A stretch of DNA of 36,079 nucleotides from Candidatus Omnitrophica bacterium CG22_combo_CG10-13_8_21_14_all_43_16 (GTDB taxonomy: Bacteria; Omnitrophota; Gorgyraeia; Gorgyraeales; Gorgyraeaceae), in NCBI GenBank assembly GCA_002771475.1, contig PCTH01000062.1, positions 1 through 36,079 on the forward strand, in the 5' to 3' direction. The notes under the pieces are model-generated. The model made no database searches. It saw nothing but the letters and a program-made list of their open reading frames with translations, and was not told the DNA's origin. Below are positions 1 through 9,700 of this stretch, piece after piece (within the stretch, counting starts at the first letter, position 1; every line of letters begins with the position of its first letter). Made by a program: the position numbers and the translations under genes.

Positions 1-638
1 TCACAGGCGCAAATAAAAAAGACAAGCATTTTATAAATACAAACCTGGATAGGGATTTTAAAGTAAGTGAGTGGGCTGATTTAAGGGTGATTACTGATAA
101 AGACCTCTGTCCTAAGTGTAATAAGAGCATAAAGATAGAACATGCGATAGAGATGGGCCATGTATTTAAACTAGGCCTTAAATATTCAAAGGCGATGAAA
201 GCGGAATTTGTGGATGAAAGCGGAAAATTAAAACCAATAGTGATGGGATGTTACGGAATAGGCGTGAACAGGATCATGGCTACAGCTATAGAGATCCATA
301 ATGATAATAAGGGTATAATCTGGCCTCTGGCAATAGCGCCTTTTCAGGTTTTAATCATTCCTATAAATTACAAGGAAGAAGGCGTCAAAAAAGCCACAGA
401 TGTTATATATGAAGAATTAAATAAAGCCGGGATAGAAACGCTAGTGGATGACAGGGATGAGAGCGCGGGAATTAAGTTTAATGACGCTGAACTCGTAGGC
501 ATACCTTTCTCAATAGTGATAGGGGATAGGGGCCTTAAAAAAGGCAAGCTTGAGATTAAAATAAGGGCTACGGGCGAGATCCTGGAAGCAAAAAAAGAAG
601 AGTTAAAAGATAAAGTTCTAACATTATTAGCTACTTAA
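1..638 (+). CDS. proS: Prolyl-tRNA synthetase, C-terminal part (5' end outside window)
   Basis: Charges tRNA-Pro with proline in the cytoplasm. The reading frame is open from base 3 at the window edge (TGANKKDKHF...), so the ORF-track start at the GTG of base 87 is only an internal codon and the gene is truncated by the window. Visible parts are the end of the editing/insertion region with a CPKC pair, class II motif 3 (GCYGIGVNRIMA) and the C-terminal anticodon-binding domain (PFQVLIIPIN... DDRDESAGIKFNDAELVGIP). The stop TAA lies 27 bases before the -35 of the next promoter, so this gene ends the upstream transcription unit. The family assignment is secure from motif 3 and the anticodon-binding domain. 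Confidence 0.95.
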   Translation, partial: TGANKKDKHFINTNLDRDFKVSEWADLRVITDKDLCPKCNKSIKIEHAIEMGHVFKLGLKYSKAMKAEFVDESGKLKPIVMGCYGIGVNRIMATAIEIHNDNKGIIWPLAIAPFQVLIIPINYKEEGVKKATDVIYEELNKAGIETLVDDRDESAGIKFNDAELVGIPFSIVIGDRGLKKGKLEIKIRATGEILEAKKEELKDKVLTLLAT

Positions 639-665
639 AATCCAATAAAAATTTTAAATTTTTGT

Positions 666-694
666 TTGACACGAAAACGTTTACATGGTATACT
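666..694 (+). promoter_or_regulatory. Sigma70-type promoter for the exported multi-enzyme operon
   Basis: A perfect -35 TTGACA (666-671), a 17-bp spacer and -10 TATACT (689-694) lie 56 bases before the ATG of the giant ORF. The -10 and following bases (TATACTTTTACA) recur at the promoter of the related exported gene at 32671-32699. An AGGAGG ribosome-binding site sits at 739-744, six bases before ATG 751. Confidence 0.88.
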
Positions 695-750
695 TTTACA
701 TAGCAATTTAAAAAGTATTTTAAATATACATAAATACAAGGAGGAAGTAA

Positions 751-3700
751 ATGTCTCTTAAATTACTAAACAAGGTTGTTTCAATCTTTACTCTCGTCGC
801 ATTTCTAGCTACTAATGTCGCATATGCCGCACCTGAATCCAAGTCTATATTCAAAAATAAAAAAGTTAACTACCAGAAAATCAGTGATAAAAATGAAGGA
901 GTAATACAGCAGAAAAAGGCTGTGCTTACAGGAGAGAACTCCAAGGAGCTTAAATCCCAGAAAAGAGAAGCCCAGAAGATACTTTCTTCGCATCTTTCTG
1001 ATATATCACTTATTCACATACCCCAGGAATTAGGTAAGGTAGTAGAGGTATACCAGAATCCTGACCATGATAATTCCAGGCTCATCGTGTACATTCAAGA
1101 CCTTCATACAAATCCTGAGGCGACCCTTAATTTAGCCGGCATATTGGAAATCCTGGTTAGAGATTATAATTTAGGACTGGTCTGCTCAGAAGGAGCGGAT
1201 GGAGTTGTGGATACATCCAGCGTTTCGAGTTTTCCGGATCCTGAAGTCAGAAAAAAAGTAGCCAGGCTTTTTGTTGATTCAGGAGAGCTTACGGGAGAGG
1301 AGTATCTATCCATAACAAAATATCCGGACCTGCCTATATGGGGCATTGAAAATAAAGACATATATTTTAAGAATATAGAAGAATTCAATAACATCATGAA
1401 GTTTAATCCGGATTCCCAGGTTTTCATTTCCCAGGCTAAGAAAGCCCTGGAAGAATTAAAACCTAAAATATATTCAAGGGAACTGCTGGCAATAGACCAG
1501 AGAGAAGCTGATTACGAGAACCAAAAGACAGAAACAGCCGACCATCTGAAATACCTGTCAAGTTATATCCAGAAATTAAACATCCCCACGGCTAACTATA
1601 AAAATATCGCTATCCTCAATGAAACCATAGATAAAGAATCAAAGATTGACCAGCAAAAGATTATGCAGGAATCCCAGAACCTGCTGTTAAATCTACAATC
1701 AGCGATTGCCGCTAAATCCAGCCGCAGCGACATGGATACATTAGTGGCCAAGGCAAGCCTTTTTAAAGACCAGAAGATCTCGCCTTTTTCATTTTACAGT
1801 TACCTGGAAGACCTGGCTAATAAACACCTGAAAGACCAGATGTCAAAATATCCGAATCTGATGGATTTCGTAGATTACCTTACCAAGGTGAATTCTTTGG
1901 AGTCCGTGAAGCTTTTCGTAGAGATGGAAGACCTGTCTTATGAAATAAAACAAAGGCTTGCAAAAAATGATGAAGAAAAAACACTTACCCAGGCGCTGCG
2001 GAGTATAAAATTTTTGGAAGGATTTTTTAACCTCAAGATATCAAATGAAGAATTGGATTATTACCTGCAGAATAAGGCTTCTTGCAATATAGCTTTTTTT
2101 GAGGCGTTTCTAAAACCGGCAATCAAAAAATATAATCTTTCCGATTTTGTAGATTTCAATCCAAGTCTGATAGATTCTCACCTTCAGGAAATAGAGGATT
2201 TTTATAAAACCGTAAAATCCCGCGACCAGGCAATGTTTACCAACACTACTTCTGAAGTGGAAAAACGCAATGTCAGGGTAGCTACCCTTATCACAGGAGG
2301 TTTTCATACTCAGGGTATTACCAGGCTTTTGAAAGAGAAAGGCTATTCCTATATAGTAATATCTCCATTTTCCAAAACAGAAATAGATGAGGAAAATTAC
2401 CATTTCCTTTTATCCGGCAAGCGCAAACCCATAGAAGAATTGATCAAGGACCTTGATAAGCCTTCTGAAGATAAAGCAAGTCAGGTTTCTGCAAAGTTGA
2501 GAGTCCCCTTAAATAGCGCTGAGAGGCTCAAAGATGCCATCAGCAATGTAACAAATGTATCGCCAATTTTGCTCTATAGTTCAGAAAAACCAGAAGCCTA
2601 TTTAACAGGAAAGGTTATAGCTATACAAGGCATAGGGGGTACAGGAGGCTTATTGCTTCGGCCTTTACTCGAAGGAGGAGCTATAGTCATAGCTTCTGAT
2701 GTTGATCCGATTAAAGTCAGCGCGGCAATAAAAGAATTTAAATCATATATTGATTCCAATAGGCTGTTCGTATTTTCTGAAGACAGACTCCCTAACGGCG
2801 CATACACCAATAAAATAATGAATCCGATGAAGCCTTTTTCGTATAAGCTTAAAACTATGGGGGTTAATAAGATAGATGTTTTCTCGCCCTGCGCAGTCGG
2901 GCCGGTTGTGAATCCATCTAGTATAGAGGCGTTAAAAAGCGCAGGCGTAAGCATTATCAGCGGTTCCTGCAATAATGTTACAGAAGACAAACAGCGCGAT
3001 AACCAGTTGTTAAAACAGGCGGGCATTGCCTATGTCCCTGATTATATAGCTAATGCCGGAGGGGTAACCGGGGTTGACGGGCACTTGGGCCATGAGGTCA
3101 CTAATAAAGCCATATCAATGAGAATATCTAAAAGGGTGGCGGATATTATCAATTCTTCTATTGCTACCGGCAGGACTACGCAGGACATTGCTGATGAAAC
3201 AAGCCGTAAGTTTTTTGAATCTCTTGAAAAAGCAGAAACATCGAATGCACAAGAAAATCCTAAGAAACTTGATGGATTGATTCTTGGAGACGGCTCTACA
3301 GTAAAGGTATTGATAAATAAGGAGGATTTTTCGGCTGAAGCATTGAAACACTGGGATAATCATTACGGCGTTTTTGAAATTAGTAATAAAAATTTAGGAT
3401 ATACCGCTTATATGTCAATCCACCGGTTTACGAAGATTAACAGTAAGGCAGAAATAGTTAACGGCCAATATCGCGCCACCGGCGGAACCAGAATCCGTAA
3501 CTATAAGTCCAATGATGATGCCCTTATTGATGCGTTAGAGTTATCGCAGGAGATGAGTTTCAAGAACGCGGGAGCGCTGTTGGCAATCGGAGGCAGTAAA
3601 TGCGCTATCAATGTCAGCATAGATCCTAGAAGCAACGGCAGGGATGCCGAAACAAGAAAGTTGATTTTGATTAGTTATGCTAAGGCAATAGAAGAGATCG

Positions 3701-6700
3701 GCAGGTTAATCGGCGGAGGTGTTTTGACAGGACAGGACGTCAACATAAGCGAAGATGACGCTAAATTGTTATTTGAATACGCCCCGACCTCTATAGTTCC
3801 TTATATAGCGCCTGAGCTTTGCATACCTCCTACGCCGCCTACAGCTGTTGGAGTTTTTATTTCAATAGCTACAGCATTAAAAGAGACCGGCAATCTGTCA
3901 TTCAAACCCGGAAAAGGCGCTTCTCTGGCTTCCAACAGCAGCCTTGGTTTAAAAGAAATTAAGTCAGCCGCGATAGAAAGATTAGCCGGCGTTTTACAAA
4001 AGGAAGACGCGATAGCCGATAAAAATAAAGCAGCGGAAACAATAGTTGAATATCTTATAACGGCCCGCGGAGTCGCTGTAAATACGCTTAAAGATATCCA
4101 ATTTTCTGACGGGCCTCAATATTCAGGCGCAACTGACAGGATGCTGCACGACATAATAATCCGCGGAAAAGGGCTTTCCATCGTTCTTACTATCACAAAC
4201 TCCACCCGTTTTGATCCCAGCGAAGAATTTAACGACTCTAAAATAGCATCTGATTTAGGATTAGGCCCTGATTTTATTTACTCGGAGCAGGGTAAGCCTA
4301 ATAAATATCTGGACATGATGATTGTGGAAGGATTGAAACAAGCCGGAGAGCTTACCAAAGAAGAAGAATTTTTGGCAGGAAGAAAGCTTGCTGAAAAAGT
4401 ATATACCATGTTTGATGTTTCAAAGGAAACAACAGTGATTCACAGGCTTGACAATTTGACATCTCATATGTTTGTGGTCAGAAGAGATGGAGACATTGAC
4501 GTCAGATTTATTGATTGGGGAAGGGCTATAAATGTTAGCGCAGGTAATCGCAGAACCTATAGCCAGAGGTTTATTTACAGATTTTTTGAGGAGATCGCTA
4601 CCAGCAATCTTTTTAAAAATCCGGAAGTAGCGCTTGCAGCTTTTTTATCAAGGCTTAAAGAGGTGGCTTTGCAGAATTCAAGAGAAGAATTTGATTATTA
4701 TAATGATTTATTAGATAAGGTATATGCTGAAGCAATTACAAAACCCATATCCGGACTTAATAATAGCGCAAAATATAAAGCGTTATATGAAAAAGCCAAT
4801 CCATTGATAGGAGAAATAAATGCGAGGTTGGGAAACTTTTCTCCAGCAAGCCTTACTGCTAGAAAAGTAGGGCAGGCAATGAAAGGCGCTAAAGGGTGGC
4901 TTGAAAGAGGATGGACGATTGCGAATCATATACTGGTGTCATTCCATTCAGCGTTTATATTGAGCGTATTAGTGCTCCCTGCGGTTATGAGAGGAGAGAT
5001 TTTATCTTTCATGTTCTTTTCTCCGGAAACGCTGCTTTCCATAGGATTTTTGTGGGCGTCTTATCATACAGGCGTGGCTATTCATGAGATGGGGCATTAC
5101 GTAACTTCTGTAAAAGTGGGAGCCCTAAACGACCAGCTTCTGCCGGAAGCAGAAAAGATGATGCAGAAAAGTTTTCTAAAAAGATTAGCGTGGCATGCAA
5201 AGATGTTCGTTCTGATACCTTACGGTAAATTTAACGGCGTAATAAAAACAGGCCTGAGTTATCATCCTGACGCGGAATATAATCTGGCGCAGACAGCAGC
5301 AGGCCCGCGCTGGAGCAGGAATTTGGCTTTTATAGCCTTGCCAATAGCTGCTATTTTAGTGGGCATAGGATTATTCGGCGGGAACGTATTGGCTACGTAT
5401 ATAGGAAGATTTGTGTTTGGCATGGGTATAGTAGGATACCTTGATTTTAAAATGGCAGATCCGGGAGAATATAAGAAATTCCGGGAGAGAGAACGCTTGG
5501 CAGCTTTGCGCGCTGAAGAAGCTACAAAAAAAGCTGACAAGGCAGGCCGCTGGATAGATAGAGTTGCTGAAGTTAAAAAACGCATGATAGATTCAAGACC
5601 TCAAATGGTCAGGACTAAAGACGGGCTTCTTGTCTGGGCGCCATGGCAGTTCCGTAATTGCGGAATGGGCGGAAGGCATACTGAAAAACAGTATCCGAAC
5701 AGCAATATCTCGATGCAGGAAACAATGTTCAACCCTCTTTCTCCCAAGAACTATGAAGATGCCCAGGAAATGACGATGAAACTACAGACCAGGCTTCAGG
5801 AGATTATTGAAACTGCCGAGGGCTGCAGGGTTATGGGTATAGGACTGGAAGGCGGATTAGCGCCTTATATTACAAAGGAAGCAGGGGATATAGTCCCGGA
5901 ACAGAGATTATGGAGGATGGCAAAACAGGCGATATTGGATAATGGATATATTCCAGGCGTGGATGTTGCAATCTCTTTGGATCCTGCGTCTTCAGAACTC
6001 GAGAATGCCTACAGGGAAGAAAATAATGATCCTAAAGCTATAGGCATGTATTTATTCTGGAGAGATAAAGAAAAAGTAGTTATGACGAGAGAGGAGCTTT
6101 ACCAATTCTTCAGAAAGACAATAGAAGATGAAGATATTCCGATTGTTTCCATTGAAGATGGTTTTGCCGAAGATGATGACGCAGGCTGGAAATTGATCCA
6201 ACAAGGTTTAGGAGATAAGCTTTTTATAATAGGAGATGATTCAGTCACTACCAGGGATTCATCCATTGAATATGCAGCGGATAATGACTTAAATAATACA
6301 TTTTTGTGCAAAGGAAACCAGATCGGAACGCTTTCCGAAACACTGCTGGCGATTCTGGTAGCTTTAGGAAAAAATTTGGACATAGTCGTATCTCATCGTT
6401 CTAAATCACCCAATGATGATATGGAAGCCCAGATTGCGCTGGCTTCTTTTGCCACAGGACTTAAGACAGGAGGCGGGGCAAATACAGAAAGGCTTATGAA
6501 GTACGGCTCTGTAATGAGGGTCATGGCTGAGGCAGTAAAAGATGCGCAGGCCGCTACGGCAGAGATGGCTCCTGATACGCGCGCAGAAATGCTGGAATCA
6601 GAAAAAATCGCAGGGAATCTTATAGACAGGCTGGTAATTACAGAGGTTACAGGATGGGAAGAAGCTACGAACGCAGGCATCCCGACTGTAAAGGTAAGGA

Positions 6701-9700
6701 TATCTTTCGGCATAGAAGGCAGCGAAAGGTTTAAAAAATTATTTGTATACGAAGGTTCTACCCCGTTAGGAACTTCAGCAGGGACAGGAGAGGCGATACA
6801 TCTGGTAGACTCTGTTATTTATGAAAGCCAGATTCCTGATGCGAAATACAAGGATTTATTTTCACTGAAGTCAGACGGGTCTTACCGTTTCAAGAAAGGC
6901 GTGACACGCGACCAGATTGATGCGCTTGGAGACCAGGCCTTGACAGAACTTTTCAGGAGATCTCAGCGTTACGATGGCAAAGGGTGCTTGAATGCGGTGG
7001 ACCATGTAAATAACACTCTCGCAAAAGATTTCACAGGTTTAAAATTAAAGGATCTTGGGGATTTGACGGACATAGATAGAAAACTTCTTGGTTTGGAGAT
7101 GCAGATTGCGCAGGAGCGAGGACAGTTGAAAGAAGGCGCGTCTTTGGATGAAAAAATTACAATAATGCAGAGAAAAGGCAATATAGGCATGAACGCTATT
7201 CTTTCGCAGTCATTGGCAGCTGCAAGGCTATTGGCAGCTTTGCAAGGAAAAGAGCTTTACCAGGTTTTAAGAGAAAAACTTACAGAGACCATGGCAAAGA
7301 CAATAGCAGCGAATGGCGGCCTTGATATCCTGCCGGAAGAGATAAAGAAAAAGGTTTCCATTGCCCAGGGGCAGGAACTCTGGGAGGCGCTAAACGAACA
7401 CCTGGATTTCTTTGAATTAAAGCGCGGCCTTCAGATCGTAAACAACAATAAGTCAAAAGACGTAAAACTTTACGAGCTCTTAAGGGGCGAGCTGCCTGTA
7501 TATGGGGACAAGGCGATTTCTAGAAAGAGCCTTGCGTCCAACGAGGGGCTTGGGAATATCGCGGCTGATTATGCTTACTTTGAGCCTAAATATGTAGAAG
7601 CTATAAATCTTCTCGTTGCATTGCATCAGGAACATCTTTTTGCAAGCTGGGATATGCCGGGCGTTAATGATAAACTTAAAAAGAAATTTCTCGAGCAGGT
7701 AATCGAGGCAGATAGCGCTTATCCAGGAGGATTGGTTCAATATCAGCAGAATGCAGTAAAGATCATAGGTAATTCTATAAAAGAAGTTAATGTTTTTGAA
7801 GGATTGACCCCGGAGATTCCAGAAATAACAAATATTGACAATACTGCCGGCATAGGAGATAAATACAAAAATTTGGAAAAAGAAGGATTAAAAATCGCGG
7901 ATAAATTCTCTATAGTGCTTGTAGCGGGCGGTAGAGGGGATAGGCTTGGCTATAGTGGCATAAAGATAGGAATACCTCTGGATCTTGTTACTGAAAGAAG
8001 GTATATAGAACACTATTTGGAAGGGAAAAAAGCTATTGAAAATGCTGCAAATACAAAAATACCTTTTGCAATAATGACTTCTGATGATAATCACGAGTCT
8101 ACGAAAGAGTTATTAGAAGAATTAGGCTATGTTGTAGTGTCTGATAATAATAGCAGGACCGTGATGGAAAAAGATGGTGATAAAATAGACCTTATTATGC
8201 AGGGGCTAGTGCCTGCAATAACAAATATTAAGGGTGATTTTGTCCTGGAAGATAAGTATAAATTATTATCTAAACCTCACGGGCATGGCGATGTACACGT
8301 TCTTATATCGAAATATGGGCTAATCAATGAATGGATTAAAAGTGGAAAAAAATATACAGTATTTATTCAGGATACTAATGGGCAGGTTCTTAACGCTATA
8401 TTATCAGGACTTAAGATAACAGATGAAAAAGGATTAGGACTTAATTTTATAACTGTTCCAAGAGATGCCGGGGAGGCAGCTGGCGCTATTACCAGATTGG
8501 AACCTAAAGGTATTGTTTGTAATGTAGAATATAATCAGTTAGATCCTTTGTTAAAGGAATCTAAAAAAGGCATGGGAGATGTGGCAGATCCTGTCACTGG
8601 CAAGTCTCCATATCCTGCAAATCTGAATGTATATTTTATAGAAAATGGTATATACAAGAAGGTCCTTGATATGACAAAAGGCATTATGCCGGAATTTGCT
8701 AATCCTAAATTTACAGATGCTTCCAAGACCTCTTTTCAGCCAACTAGATTAGAAACCATGATGCAGGATATAGCTATGATATTGCCAGAAGGGTCCAAAG
8801 TAGCAGTTGTAAATTATGCAGATAAAAGGGCTGTATTTTCTCCTGTAAAAAATAGTTTTAGTGAAGCAGAAAAGAAAATTAAAACAGGCAATTATCCAGA
8901 CCATATGGCTACAGGAGAAAGCGATTATTATAAGTATAATAGAAAATTGATTGCATTTGCTGGCATGCAGGTTGATGTTGAAGAATCAGAAGCGAGAGCG
9001 CAAGGCATAGTACCTTACAGCGAAGGAGCAAAAGTTGTTTTTTATCGCAGCTTTTTCACAACTGCAGACGATGTTTTATCAAAGATAAAAGGTGGATCTA
9101 TAAGCAATAAGTCTACTCTTGTGATAGGCGGGAAGAATGTTTATCTGGAAGACGTGGATATAGATGGCAGCTTGATAATAAACGTTGTGGCTGGGGCTAC
9201 GTTGAAGGTCAAAGGTCTTAAGGTGCAGAACGAAGGCTGGGAATTTGTTCAGCTTACACAGGAAGAAATGGTTAGTCCAGATACGCCAGAATATTTAAAA
9301 ATCAGAGGATATAAATTGGTTAAAAAAGGGCAAAAGGTCATTGATATACAAGAACCAGGTAAATATGAGATAGGATCCGACGGAGTTTTAAAGAAAACTA
9401 ATGTTAACCTGGCGTCTAATGCAGGACTTCAAAAGAGCCTTGCTTCCAATGAGGCGCTTGGAAACATCGCAGCTTATTATTCTTACTTTGAGTCTAAAAA
9501 TATAGTATTGACATACGATCAGGTGGGGTTTTTGCCGGAGAGGATAAAAGGATACCTGGCGCAGCAAGATTCTTTTATCGATGATTTAAAAAGCGATAAG
9601 ATTTCCGGCAAGCTCCAGGACGCGAAATTCGAGATAGCTAAGGCAGGATTGCAAGGCATAAAAGATGTGCCTTCCAAAATAAACTATGTAGATAAAAATA

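Noticed and set aside
87-89. GTG 87 as start of the first gene
   Set aside because: The frame is open to the window edge and upstream codons continue proS; the gene is simply cut by the window.
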